A stretch of DNA of 64,000 bases from Hermatobates lingyangjiaoensis (lineage: Eukaryota > Arthropoda > Insecta > Hemiptera > Hermatobatidae), in assembly GCA_026182355.1 (NCBI GenBank), contig JAPFBL010000003.1:2257001-2321000 (forward strand). The letters run 5' to 3'. Under the pieces are notes generated by a model. That model saw nothing but the letters and a program-made list of their open reading frames with translations, was not told the DNA's origin and ran no database searches. Below, one piece after another: positions 1 through 10,835 of the stretch. Position 1 is the first letter of the stretch; every line of letters starts with the position of its first letter. The position numbers and the translations under genes are program-made.

Positions 1-884
1 ACGGTTAGGTATTGCTGACAATACCACATCATTTATGGCTTATGAGTTTCACGCATTTAGACGTAGCCACGATCCACATAAACACAAGTCATCATATAGA
101 ACTCTTTCAGATATAATTAACAATACCCATTCGGTTCATTAGTAACCTATACAGAGGAAGTACGACCAGGGTAGCTGACCCGAACATAGTTCCCCAACTA
201 CTTATATATCAAAAACTTACTAAAATTATATACGAACTTTTTTTTCATTTGAAAGAACGATGTTATTTTATATCAACATTTGGTCAAGAAAATTCATAAG
301 AAAATAAGACTCCTCCCCTTCTAGTTGGAATTCATTTTGGCATTTACAAAGTGCGAATAAATATGAATTTTTATATCTTAAGATAAAATACTTATTTTCC
401 ACCTCTGAGACTTTACAAAAGTAAATCAATCAATTGTCAATCAACATAATATTCGTAATGAAATTTACATCATGAACTGCTTGCTAAAAAAATAATACAA
501 AGTTTATTATAATCTTCAGAATAACTAAAAAAGCACAAAATATGTAATACCAGTTTTGATTTACGATAATTTATCAATATACTGTCCAAAAACAATAAAG
601 TTCATCCCAAACATGAACCATGCATGATAAATTTAAGTAAAAGGGGTCACAGTGCCATTGGTAGAGTGGTTAGTTTTGGATTTACACTCAACCACACATA
701 ATTGAGACATCTTGCTAAAAATACAAAACAGGGGTGCACGGGTGGAGAGAGGAGGGCACCGATGACAAGCAACCAAGAGACCATTGTATAAACACCAGTC
801 AGTACAGGACAAATCAACCATGCTCCCTTTCATCATGCTTTTCTCTCTCCACACAGCAGTCCTAAATGATAATTTTTTTTTTGT
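1..884. other. AT-rich sequence, nothing recognised
   Basis: AT-rich DNA without a recognisable gene or repeat. Positions 640-860 are somewhat richer in GC and hold a 73-codon open frame on the minus strand. Its translation has no motif I know and no codon-bias signal, so I do not call it a gene. Confidence 0.5.
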
Positions 885-1160
885 TTTATTTTTTAACCGA
901 TCCCCTACCGGGTGATAACGTCAGCCGTTTAACGACTTTTTGTTTGATCGGTGATTCTACAGATTATACATTTGGAATCCTAAATTTTGCCTAACTCGAG
1001 TAGGGATCTTTAACGAGTACCTACCATTGTAGAGGCTCAGGACCGACGGCTTGACGTCCTCTCCGAAGGACGGCGTACTCAGATTTATTCATCTCCCGCG
1101 TGAATAAATCGAGAGCCAGATGGGTATCGAACCCCGGACTACCAGCCTAGCCTTAGCCTT
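885..1160 (-). mobile_element. tRNA-derived SINE, tail type A
   Basis: Read on the minus strand, the element has a pol III B box (GGTTCGATACC, about 1126-1136). A central block follows with the landmarks GAGAGGACGTCAAGCC and CTCGTTAAAGATCCC, then GAGTTAGGCAAAATTTAGGA. It ends in tail A (CCGATCAAACAAAAAG through GGGGATCGGTTAAAA) at an A/T run. The 5' tRNA-like part carrying the A box is mostly missing. The same head and central block occur at 8.0, 18.1, 33.1, 37.7, 59.8 and 63.0 kb. The central block looks like the conserved domains shared among invertebrate SINEs, but I cannot name the superfamily with certainty. Confidence 0.85.
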
Positions 1161-2504
1161 TAAATGATACTTTACTCAAGTTTATATAGTGTTCAAGTAG
1201 TACTTCAAACCGTACAGTGACGGGTGTATGCCGCTTTACATAATATCCCATGAAGGAAGCACAGAAGTCTGCCTTTCACGCCTAGCCAAACATTTTTACA
1301 TAATTATATGTATCTTAATTTTTTGAAATGAACCTTTCATATAATGTGTTTAAATCAACAGCGCTTGATGGTTTTGTTAAATTGCAAATTCCATAATTGT
1401 TACAGAAATTGAATCTTATAAGAAACTACATTTGGTTTTCTTACATGTAAAGAAGCTCCTACCACAAACAGACCATGAAAAATTGTTTTCACGGTATTTT
1501 AATCACAGCAATTTCCCTGTAGTAATTACAGCAAAACATTTACATGATCAGTACATTCGCGGTATGCAATTTCACTATACGGTAATTATACACTTTAGTG
1601 AGTAACTAGTGATAATTTTGTAAAACTTGCAAAATTTGTTATTAGAAGCTGTAACTCGTTGGCCATTATTTTCAGAAGACAAATTTATTAAAGGATAATA
1701 TTTTAACGTTTAATGCCATGAGTTTTCATTGGCTGAGAATCCCACTAACCGCTACTGAGTGGCTAGACGTAGAATGGTAGCACGGCTGTGAGATGCAGAA
1801 AAAAGACATCTGCAATTATTACAGAGCACCATAATGTTAACTTTATTTACCACTAACAGCAAGCCCATCCCACAAGATGGGAAGTAAAGCAGGCCCCTCC
1901 ACTTTAAATAACTTTAGTTAATACGCCTGGAAGCGTAAAGTCCTTACAGCTGTTTGGTTTTACAACAAAACTCAAATTTAATATTCTAGATTAATTAATT
2001 AAACAGAACTTAATTAAGCTTAACAACTAAAATTAAATAATACCTTGTTTTCACCTAAGGGATATTAGAGAGAGTGCAGTGATTAAGAGTGAGGATATTG
2101 GCCTTTAAAAGAGCTAATTGACAGATGGAAAGCAGGCGTGATTAAATCAGGACCAGGGTGGTCGATATCCAGGAATTTAATTCAAAGCGAGCATTAAGTG
2201 GGTCATGTACGTAAATTAGAATAGTTAAAAATCGCCTTCATCTCCCAAGCGCACAGTTTTAGATTGGAAATTCTAAACTTAACAATGCTTTCTCTAGTGG
2301 AAAATGGCGTAGATATTCAGTACATATAACAGTCGAAGATATTCTCTTGTACGAATGGAAAATCAAATTGTTTTTGATAATATCCAAATTGACAATTAAA
2401 GAAGTTTCACCATAAGTTCTCTTTGAGTCGTTCCATTGGTCTGAATTAATAAGAAGATAACCATATAAAAATGAACTAATTAACATATTTATATATATAA
2501 AAAG
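1161..2504. other. AT-rich sequence, nothing recognised
   Basis: No coding, RNA or repeat signal was recognised. Positions 1720-1800 are slightly richer in GC. A short minus-strand open frame at 2259-2486 has no recognisable motif. Confidence 0.45.
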
Positions 2505-2645
2505 ATTTCACATAAACACGTGAAATAACAATCAATGATCAAACCACAACAAGAAATGGTAAAACAAGACCGCTTGTTAGGGTTGAAAGATCTTAGACTT
2601 GTTTTACAATATCATATTGTGGTTTGATCATTGATATATATATAT
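2505..2645. repeat. Foldback of PLE terminal family B (copy 1)
   Basis: This is an imperfect palindrome. The left arm (2531-2568) begins ATCAATGATCAAACCACAAC and the right arm (2597-2635) is its reverse complement, ending GTGGTTTGATCATTGAT. A second, shorter hairpin lies outside it (GATTTCACATAAACACGTGAAAT at 2505). The loop keeps only CGCTTGTTAGGGTTGAAAGATCT, so this copy is truncated further inward than those at 14.7, 43.7, 48.9 and 54.2 kb. It ends in (TA)n directly beside the family A PLE. Naming it a PLE terminus is inference, from the shared architecture and juxtaposition with GIY-YIG elements. Confidence 0.7.
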
Positions 2646-3647
2646 ATACAATAAAATAAAAAACGAAGGAAACACACAGAAAGACACAGACATAACTCAC
2701 ATCGATATTTCGACAATCGTCGTCATCAGGAGGTGCGAAGAGCGAAGAGCGAAGAGTCCCGCAGGAAGACAAGGCGGTACTGAACTCGGAAACCGCAGCC
2801 AGTACCCCACCACTTACCACCAAGCGGGGGAAGGGAGGGAAGGAAATGAAGAGCCAAATTAAGACGTAAAAGGAACGAGTAAAAATTATAACTATAAAAA
2901 ATTATAAAAAAGTAGATAAATCAAATTAAAATTAATAAAAATAATAAATAAAAAGTAAAATAAAAAATAATAAATAAATAAATAAAAAATAATAAATAAA
3001 TAAATAAATCATAAATAAATTATCGGTTGAGGTTGAGTCCGGGGGAAGAGCGAGCATCAAGTAAGCATATGTATGCCTCCTCTGAAGCTCTTAGGGTAAC
3101 TTTATTGTTGGATTCGGGGATCTGTTTCAGGATCTGAACCCTGAAACAGTCATTGAAACTGAGTCCATGCGAGTTCGCATGGATGGCTACAGGATAGTTA
3201 CTGCGTTGACCGACTGAAGCCCTATGACCATTCATACGAAGGCTCAACTTATTAGAAGTTAAGCCAACGTAAAAGGAGTCACACTGAGTGCAATCCAGTC
3301 GGTAAACACAGTTGCTCGAGGTACAGGAGGAATTGACCTGAACCGGGTAGGAACTATGGTGGAGAGGGGAATCGAAGGAAGGATTAGGATTTACAATCAG
3401 GCAAGTTTGACAGCCACGGCGTCCACATTGTTTCATTCCAGGAACAGGATTGGAAGGCTGAGGGGAAATATGAGAGAAAATGCTTTTTAGATTGGCAGGT
3501 TTACGGTAGGAAATAGAAGGGGGGTGATTAAAGATGGAAGAAGTAGAAGTAGAAGTAGACAGAATCGGAAAAGACTCCTTAATAACAGCACGAAGCTTAT
3601 TAAGCTTCATGTTATTAAGCTTGACAACCTACTTCCCTGGCGCTTAT
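2646..3647 (-). mobile_element. Penelope-like element (family A), 5'-truncated, left arm of inverted pair
   Basis: This is the left arm of a ~2-kb inverted repeat whose axis is a ~45-bp spacer near 3600-3647. Read on the minus strand it holds the C-terminal third of a PLE ORF, a very AT-rich 3' tract (about 2880-3019), and a GC-richer stretch with CTCTTCGC repeats. It ends with a hammerhead-like terminal motif (CTGATGAC near 2725-2732) and a TA microsatellite. The reverse transcriptase part is absent, so the copy cannot move by itself. The two arms differ by only a few bases where I compared them, suggesting a recent or homogenised origin. Confidence 0.85.
3020..3610 (-). CDS. PLE C-terminal fragment with GIY-YIG endonuclease domain
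   Basis: This is a partial ORF of 196 codons; the first few derive from the palindrome spacer, so the ATG is accidental. A Cys cluster at residues 62, 67 and 70 (CGRRGCQTC) and Cys 96/101 precede the GIY-YIG module. The module has YRLDC at 103-107, FYVG at 113-116, the expected catalytic Arg in SLRMNGHR (125), and RASEEAYI near 174-181 with the conserved Glu. It ends SSPGLNLNR. In PLEs this domain cuts the target DNA for reverse transcription. The RT domain that should precede it is missing, so this is a fragment although its frame is intact. Confidence 0.85.
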   Translation of the reverse strand: MKLNKLRAVIKESFPILSTSTSTSSIFNHPPSISYRKPANLKSIFSHISPQPSNPVPGMKQCGRRGCQTCLIVNPNPSFDSPLHHSSYPVQVNSSCTSSNCVYRLDCTQCDSFYVGLTSNKLSLRMNGHRASVGQRSNYPVAIHANSHGLSFNDCFRVQILKQIPESNNKVTLRASEEAYICLLDARSSPGLNLNR

Positions 3648-4611
3648 AAGCTTCGTGCTGTTATTAAGGAGTCTTTTCCGATTCTGTCTACTTCTACTTC
3701 TACTTCTTCCATCTTTAATCACCCCCCTTCTATTTCCTACCGTAAACCTGCCAATCTAAAAAGCATTTTCTCTCATATTTCCCCTCAGCCTTCCAATCCT
3801 GTTCCTGGAATGAAACAATGTGGACGCCGTGGCTGTCAAACTTGCCTGATTGTAAATCCTAATCCTTCCTTCGATTCCCCTCTCCACCATAGTTCCTACC
3901 CGGTTCAGGTCAATTCCTCCTGTACCTCGAGCAACTGTGTTTACCGACTGGATTGCACTCAGTGTGACTCCTTTTACGTTGGCTTAACTTCTAATAAGTT
4001 GAGCCTTCGTATGAATGGTCATAGGGCTTCAGTCGGTCAACGCAGTAACTATCCTGTAGCCATCCATGCGAACTCGCATGGACTCAGTTTCAATGACTGT
4101 TTCAGGGTTCAGATCCTGAAACAGATCCCCGAATCCAACAATAAAGTTACCCTAAGAGCTTCAGAGGAGGCATACATATGCTTACTTGATGCTCGCTCTT
4201 CCCCGGACTCAACCTCAACCGATAATTTATTTATGATTTATTTATTTATTTATTATTTTTTATTTTATTTCTTTTTATTTTATTTATTTTTTATTAATTT
4301 TAATTTGATTTATCTACTTTTTTATAATTTTTTATAGTTATAATTTTTACTCGTTCCTTTTACGTCTTAATTTGGCTCTTCATTTCCTTCCCTCCCTTCC
4401 CCCGCTTGGTGGTAAGTGGTGGGGTACTGGCTGCGGTTTCCGAGTTCAGTACCGCCTTGTCTTCCTGCGGGACTCTTCGCTCTTCGCTCTTCGCACCTCC
4501 TGATGACGACGATTGTCGAAATATCGATGTGAGTTATGTCTGTGTCTTTCTGTGTGTTTCCTTCGTTTTTTATTTTATTGTAATAAAGTCCGCTGGACCG
4601 TTTCTTTTAAT

Positions 4612-4612
<1 letters not shown>
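3648..4612 (+). mobile_element. Penelope-like element (family A), 5'-truncated, right arm of inverted pair
   Basis: This is the mirror image of the left arm: the GIY-YIG coding tail, an AT-rich 3' tract (about 4215-4345), a GC-richer segment, CTCTTCGC repeats, CTGATGAC at 4500-4507, GAAA at 4518-4521, and the end block AAGTCCGCTGGACCG (about 4586). It runs into (TA)n at 4612. The end block recurs at 15.03 and 43.66 kb, so it is the true 3' terminus of family A. The element is head-to-head with its partner, with both 3' ends pointing outwards. Confidence 0.85.
3651..4337 (+). pseudogene. PLE GIY-YIG fragment, frameshifted at its end
   Basis: It is the same GIY-YIG coding segment as on the minus strand at 3020-3610, with the same Cys cluster and YVG and RASEEAYI motifs. 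One C is missing from a run (four C here near 4200-4205, five in the left arm). The reading frame therefore shifts after LLDARSSP, misses the normal stop and runs on into the AT-rich 3' tract until about 4337. An open frame extends upstream to about 3534, but that part lies in the opposite arm and is not coding. The copy is truncated and without RT. Confidence 0.8.

Positions 4613-4647
<35 letters not shown>
4613..4647. repeat. (TA)n microsatellite
   Basis: About 35 bp of TA dinucleotides at the 3' end of the family A PLE. Similar tracts border nearly all PLE-type termini in the window. Confidence 0.95.
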
Positions 4648-4650
<3 letters not shown>

Positions 4651-5030
4651 TCGTTATCAGCCTTTGGAGCGATTCACTTCTTTTCCTGAAGACGAGGACA
4701 TCGAAATATAGTAGTGAGTTCAGTGATTTCCTTTCTATGTGTTCTTTTTAAATTCTAGTTTTATATATATATATATTATATATAACCAATTAAATGAAAC
4801 GGTTCCACGAATTAAATAAACTATAGTCAGAAAAAGAACATACAGAAATGAAACAGAAACTTACCACTAATATTTCGATTGCTTCATGATCAGGAAGATA
4901 GAAGTGAATCGCTCCGAAGACTGGCAATGACTCAGTCAGACGAGGCCATCGAAATATAATAGTGAGTTTCTGTTTTATTTCTGTGTGTTTTTTTTGTGAT
5001 TATAGTTTATATATATATATTTGTGACCAT
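4648..5030. repeat. PLE terminal repeats, family A relatives, partly foldback
   Basis: Three related terminal segments occur. One is on the plus strand at about 4648-4760 (CTGAAGAC, CATCGAAATATAG, GTAGTGAG). One is on the minus strand at about 4790-4915 (reverse-complement landmarks CAGAAACTTACCACTAATAT and TCGGAGCGATTCACTTC). One is on the plus strand at about 4936-5030 (GACGAGGCCATCGAAATATA, AGTGAGTTTC). The last two face each other and make a foldback. All share the ATCGAAATAT core of family A but have diverged flanks, so they are a sister family. Each is bordered by TA-rich tracts. Confidence 0.65.
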
Positions 5031-5075
5031 AGTTTATATATATGTATATATGTATATATATTTGTGACCATTGAT

Positions 5076-5112
<37 letters not shown>
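5031..5112. repeat. TA-rich microsatellite tract
   Basis: Interrupted TA and TATG repeats, with two copies of a short unit containing TTTGTGACCAT between them. It terminates the PLE terminal cluster. Confidence 0.8.
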
Positions 5113-5117
<5 letters not shown>

Positions 5118-5164
5118 AATACATATTCACAGTCAGAAATTAAGATATATGATCTTTCATAAAA

Positions 5165-5525
5165 CAGAAGAGACCGAAGAACTGAAATTCTTCTGTAACT
5201 TCCACCATAATGCCAAAATTTCAAGATTCAAGAGTTAGTAGTTTACGAGAAAAAAAATGTTAAAAAACATATTTTGGTAAAAACCGTGACTTTCCCATCA
5301 CTCAATATTGCCCTCAAACAATAGGGTTCATCTGTACTATGTGGCTTATTTTTGTGTGAAATATGAAACACAAACTTTTAGAGACACACCCGTCGATACA
5401 CAGGCATCATCGAAAAAACGTCGTAAAAGGACTTCGGGGACCTCAAAATGCATAAATCCGTCAAATTCTCAAGGTCGAACTTTTTCAACATCAGTATACT
5501 TCATTGATTTGTAGGAGTAAAAAGT
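5165..5525 (+). repeat. Interspersed repeat family X, 3' part
   Basis: The landmarks GACTTTCCCATCACTCAATA, AAACAATAGGGTTCATCTGT, CATCATCGAAAAAACGTCG and GTCGAACTTTTTCAACATCA occur in the same order at 27.65-28.03 kb and 52.2-52.6 kb, and inverted at 45.5 kb. The internal (CA)n tract of those copies is reduced here to ACACACCCGTCGATACAC. The copy lacks the 5' half, and its terminal inverted repeat is eroded. No coding capacity is visible. Confidence 0.75.
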
Positions 5526-6744
5526 GGTTATCTGACGTCTACGAAATGGAAATGCCTCAATGTGATATAAAATTTTCAAGAATCTACTAGAACCAAAAAA
5601 TAACAGCTTTGACCTGAACGTTGTCAAACGCAATGCCCCTCAAAGAAATTTTCATAGGAGGCTTCAGTGTTCATCAATGATCGCTAAATTAGAAGACTCT
5701 TGATTGCGGGGTACGGCATCTTGTCTGCTATATGGACGGTCCAAAAATTAAAAATAAAACTGACTTGGAAATTAATGTCCGAATTGCAACATTTCTAAAT
5801 GTTTATGAGGAGAACCCTTATCATCCAACCGGAAGTTTTGTATGAAACGTATTCTAAGGACATGCTCAAAATCATCTAGGATCCAAACTTTAACAGACAC
5901 CAGGATGCTTTGAACCTTTAAAATCTCCATTCTTCCATTCTAAATTGGTATAGAAATGTCCGATTTCTTTACAAAAACAAAAAATCAAAGTTTAAAAAGA
6001 CATTAAAATTCCTTAACTCGCATGTGATGTACCTGGACACATGTCATACACAGGAATGAGGTAAAAGATCGATTGGTATATGCTGGAGCAGGGAAACCTT
6101 CTGTACACCGAGGCTTTTGGCATAATATACCCAAACTTCCTCAAGACTCCAATCAAAAAACGGCGAAGAAGAATATAGAGGGAAAGTGGTTGGTTCAACT
6201 ACCTTTCTCTGTTGCTTAGATTGTAGTTTAAGGTAATTTGTTTGTGTACGTACGAAAGTAATGTAATATTTCACACTTCATTATCTCAACTTTGTTATGT
6301 AATATTATATATATTCCATTTCCAATCGTTTTTACTTCACTACAAAACCTCTTACATGTAGAATATTTCTGTTTGAATTATTTTATGTTGATATTTATAC
6401 GGTCGCCGTTAGGTGTTTATTTATTTATTAATTTAGCGAATTCTTATATTTGTTCCGTTTTTATAAACCACCGAGGTGATTTTAAATAACCTCATACTCA
6501 CAGGAATGAAAGTTTAATTTGAATCTGGAAAATTTACTACCTCTTGAATTATTTTGTTCTACACCATCAGACGGTCGATATATTATCAATTCGTTAGGTA
6601 TCACAAGTATCTATTCTTTAAGAATCTACCTGGGAATATTAAATTATAAACCCTATTTTTCTGCAAGGAATGGCAGACACTCATTTATTAACATGATGAG
6701 TTATTGGCTTCATTCGTTTAAACTAGTTTAAACCTTGTTGGTAT
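5526..6744. other. AT-rich sequence, nothing recognised
   Basis: It is mildly less AT-rich than average between 5600 and 6200. Several open frames of 60-76 codons occur on both strands (6013-6731). None shows a known domain or consistent composition, so all look like chance frames. Confidence 0.4.
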
Positions 6745-6985
6745 ATTGATATAGCTTCTCGACCACTGATTCGTCAAATTCACAGAAGGGGTTCTTGAGG
6801 ATTTTGGTCATAAAGAAAATTCAACTCCTGATTATACCCCCGACGTTTCACCAAAAATTGTTTGACATTGTTTTAGCCTTGAAAATGAAAAACAATTTTT
6901 GGCGAAACGTCAGCGTATAATCAGGAATTGAATTTTCTTTACGACCAAAATCCTCAAGAACCCCTTCTGTGAATTTGTTGGTATA
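6745..6985. repeat. Foldback of PLE terminal family D (copy 1)
   Basis: The palindrome has outer arms AAGGGGTTCTTGAGGATTTT (about 6786) and its reverse complement at about 6945-6965. Inside, CGACGTTTCACCAAAAATTG faces CAATTTTTGGCGAAACGTC. It is flanked on the left by TGATATAGCTTCTCGACCAC, a block also found beside the copies at 34.0 and 44.6 kb. The right arm carries the hammerhead-like order GCC, TTGAAAAT, hairpin, GAA, ACGTC, with the last stem mutated (AGC instead of GGC). Confidence 0.75.
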
Positions 6986-8019
6986 CTTTTTCATATAAAT
7001 TACTAAATAAACTGTCTGCTATTTCCCCAGGAAAAAACTCATTATCCAGCTATGAGTTTTTCTTAAAACTGGTTTGGTAGGTATATAAAAACAGAAGAAT
7101 TATAAGAACTCATCTTACTTGAATAAATAAATACTTAACAGCCACTACATACATGTAAACATAAAATATTCCAAACAGAAATATTCTATACATAGGTAAG
7201 TGATCTCCGGCTGAAGTAAAACATATCGGGGATGGAATAAATATGAATTTATACATAAAAGAGTTGAGGGAAAGAAATAGAAAAGATTACCTTCCTACAC
7301 TTAAACTATACTCCAAGCTACAAAGAAAGGAATTACTAAACATATTTCAACTAACTGATATAGCCAAACTTAAAATAATAAATAACCAACTAAATAAATC
7401 AAAAAATTTATAAAAGATGTGTGAAAAAAATGGGAAACAAAATAAATTACGAAAAAAAGATAAGAAGAAAAGACTGGGGCCGTCCATACATGCAACTTTA
7501 CTCCAAATAACTGTATTATCGAGATTACTAATAATAGATTTAATTACTTCATTTATTTACTGTATCAATTCAAAGAACGTATTCATTTCAACGTCATGAA
7601 TAATCAATTTAATTATCTGATTTATTGTAATGCGGCTCTGGCTCTCTCTGTCAGTTATAATTAAAATGAATCTTTGTTATATCATAACCATAACATTGAC
7701 TACAGATGAAACTGATTAATAGTTGTGCTTTTGAGTGCAACAGTTTCTTGTTTAATATTCAAACTTCATGAATTTGTCATAATGAAATATTCATAATAAC
7801 ACTGATCAAATTTCACGAAATTTGAAGCATCTCCAAAAGAACAGGTTCAGTATTCACATTATTAGTACTCACAGTGGCATAAAGTGCGATGAAGTACCTT
7901 TTTCCATTCTTCCATGATTTAAATAAGCAATGACGTTTTGTACACCAGAGCTATATGTCTGTCAAGTGTTTCGTTAGGTTAGATTGCAGTTTCAGCCTCA
8001 CACGAGAACACACATCAGC
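6986..8019. other. AT-rich sequence, no supported gene
   Basis: One open stretch on the plus strand (7204-7410) translates without stops, with a lysine- and leucine-rich sequence containing KELRERNRKDYLPTLKLYSK. I do not recognise it. It lacks an upstream ATG close to its edge and could be a relic of a mobile-element ORF or chance. A second open frame (7417-7599) follows in another register. Confidence 0.35.
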
Positions 8020-8275
8020 TCATTGTGATTCCACACAATTAATATTCTACATGTGAGATTTAAATTTTGCCTAACTCAAGTGTATTTAGAGAAGGAATTT
8101 TTAAGAAGTACATGACAAATGTACACGCTCGGGGCCGATGGTTTAACGTCCTCTCTGAGGAGGCATACTTAGATTTATTTACGTCCCGGATGAATAAATC
8201 GAGGACCAGATTAGTTATTGAACCCCGGATCTAACAGTCCACAAGAGAGCACGTTACCTCTCGGCAAACCCTCAA
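8020..8275 (-). mobile_element. tRNA-derived SINE, tail type B, diverged
   Basis: Minus-strand landmarks are a B box derivative (CCGGGGTTCAATAAC, near 8216-8230), the central block GAGAGGACGTTAAACC and CTTGAGTTAGGCAAAATTTA. The tail TTGTGTGGAATCACAATGAG is type B, as at 33.1 and 63.0 kb. It is more diverged than the other copies. The A box region is recognisable only as GGTAACGTGCTCTC. Confidence 0.75.
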
Positions 8276-10129
8276 GTGCCTGCCTTGATAAATCTACGAT
8301 TTATCAAATAGTTTTACAAGTATATTGGTTACAAGACAAATTATGCACAAGTAAGTAAAAGCCACAAAAAATGTGTTCAGTGGAAGCCGAAACGTGTAAG
8401 CCCGTTAAATTTTTAAAGTACATAATAACTAAAAAAAATATGGAGTTCCTACATGTCAGACCACATTCATAACAACAAACTCATATTTCAAGCCTGTAGC
8501 CATACATAGTACATACATCTACAATTATTTAAACAATTCTGCAGGATACAGAAAAAAATTATATTATTTATACGTCGGCACAGTATACGATTTAACAGTT
8601 TTAAAAACTTATAACATTTTACTTATTGAATTAACTCATTACAAATACTTCATTGATTTATTTTTGTAAAAATTTAAATTATTTAACTTAAAGTATAATA
8701 AATTGCTGTGATCGTTTCTAGTGAAATAAATTTAAGCTAATTTAAATAAAACTAAACAGTAAAGAAAGTTACCATTATTCCAAGTTCAGTTTCTTATTTT
8801 TTGACTATTTTATGATTACTCGTATTCCAAAAATATTGCAATTGTTATATTAATCTTCTTAGATAGATGTTAAATGAAAACTTTTAATATTGTATATTCA
8901 CTAGTTTAGTGGAAAACAAATTTTTAAGACTACGAAGTGAACTCTAATGGACCTTTTACTAAGTTGTAATATCTCGCTCAAAGAAAAAAAAATAAACATC
9001 ACAGTTCATTCTCGTAAGAGTAGGTAATTTCTCTGTTCAAGTTCATTATGATCTGTCAAACCATCACTACATACTATTCACATATTTCAAATTCTCTCTT
9101 AAGTAGAAAGTTTTACATTTTTATGCAAAAGTAACCATTCTTGTTATTGAAAAGTGTTGAGTTATTTTTTCTATTAATTATCAGTACTATTTCAGAAAAC
9201 TTCAACCTCTTAGAAATTGGTAAGAAAAACAAGTATACCTAAAATTACATAACTGGCAATAATTTGACTTCCTTTTATGCATATTCTAAAATCCCATACC
9301 GCTCATCGACATTATAAAAGCTACTTTTGGTCTGCTGGTCTATCTACCATAGACCATAGGTTTTTCTTTTAACGACAAGGGTTCAAACATATTAACGCAC
9401 AGTAATTTATCAACCAACTAAATATTTTTCTGAAACTTTTCTAACCATGAGTAGCATATAGCATGATATTATTGATATAAAAAACGGAGTCATTGTGAAT
9501 ACAAACTGAGTAAGAATTTAATATTTTTTTACCACTTACTCTAATTTTAGAAATAATTAGCTGTAAATTGTAAATTGTTGGATAAGAAATCAATTTGGAC
9601 TATTAAGTTAGCTGTGGAGAGTGATTCAAAAAGATTATTAATACCTAAGTGAATCATGGCTCAAAGATAGTTTTGTGAAATGTGACAGAATGGGGGAGTT
9701 GAATGAAAGCCAGGAGCATTAGCGAACTGCTGGCAGGTCTGCTCGAAGCGAGGCGAGTAGTTCTTGGGATTATATCGAGCCAGCCTTGGGCAAGGCTCCA
9801 GCTGATATCGCCCTTTCAACTTGAACCAGGTAGCCTATCGCATCTATGATTCACAAGAGTTGTCATCTATGTGTAATCAAGGACCTTCCTACATTGGTTA
9901 GTAGCGGCAAGGGCTCTCACTTCCCACAATCTACTCTAACCACATTTGATCTTGACACCTCAACAAATATGACATTGAAGGAGGCATCAAAATAGAAAAT
10001 TAAAGATGATAATTTAACCATTTCAATATTTATGAAGCAATATTTGGTATTTTGAATATACTACAGAAATGACTGTTATTCCTTTACCTCTATACATATA
10101 CTTTGACGATTCAAAACGAACACAGATAG
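8276..10129. other. AT-rich sequence, nothing recognised
   Basis: No gene or known repeat was seen. A less AT-rich island at about 9700-9960 contains an imperfect inverted motif around ATATCGAGCCAGCC and GGCTCCAGCTGATATCG. It may be the remains of a short element, but no second copy was found in the window. Confidence 0.4.
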
Positions 10130-10835
10130 TTGAATATTAGAAAAGACACACAATAGTTTCTAACTTAGTGTTCTATTAGAATAACATAACACTTGCTCAG
10201 AGAAAACTGGTATATATTATTTTGACAAAGAGAAAGAAAAGTAATTTTATTAAATACTAAGAAGCCATAAAATTCTCAATATAATAATTCTATAAAGCAC
10301 CAAAAATGTAAAACATAATTCAAAATGAAAACATTCTTTGAAGAAAAATAAATGTAATTATCCTACATCTTAAATTAAAAATGATCCTAAAACAATATAT
10401 ATCCTTCGATTTTTCTGGCGTTTTTCAGAAAAAATAGGAGTATTTTTTTTTATTTAAATTGGAAAATTTGTCTTAAATATTCAATGTAGAAGGAGGTCAG
10501 GTAAAGTATGTAAGACATCCACCGGCTACTGGAACAAAAGTCATGTTCTCCTGTAAGAGACTATTTCGTAACACGAAATCTACCTTTTTGCTTTTCAAAA
10601 ATGTTATTACTGTTGTAGCTATGTTAATGATATGATATGGATCATTGGTGTGATATACAAAAGTAAGTGAATCAACAACTATATGTACTACCTACAGGAA
10701 TGAAAGACTAATAAACATATCCCATTTAGACATTTATATGATACTTGAATAGAACATTATATACTCGTATTATATACCCAAGAAGTATTTTTTTGTTACT
10801 TATAGTAAAGTTGAGTGTTGGCCACTCGAGATTTT
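10130..10835 (-). repeat. Interspersed repeat family X, 5' part
   Basis: Its reverse complement follows the 5' half of the copy at 51.0 kb in order: GAGTGGCCAACACTCAAC, ACTTTACTATAAGTAAC, GTAGTACATATAGTTG, AATAACATTTTTGAAAAGC, GACCTCCTTCTACATTGAAT, and TTATATTGAGAATTTTATGG, down to about 10,130. The 3' half is absent. Terminal inverted-repeat bases ACTTATAGTAAAGT lie near 10,799-10,812. Confidence 0.75.

Noticed and set aside
4500..4535. Family A terminus as a canonical hammerhead ribozyme
   Set aside because: CTGATGAC and GAA with CTC/GAG flanks fit, but the part between GAA and GAG lacks an NUH triplet and a proper stem III. I keep it only as hammerhead-like.
7204..7599. A Lys/Leu-rich open stretch as a host exon
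   Set aside because: It has no recognised domain, no consistent frame between its two parts and no clear splice sites. A mobile-element relic cannot be excluded.
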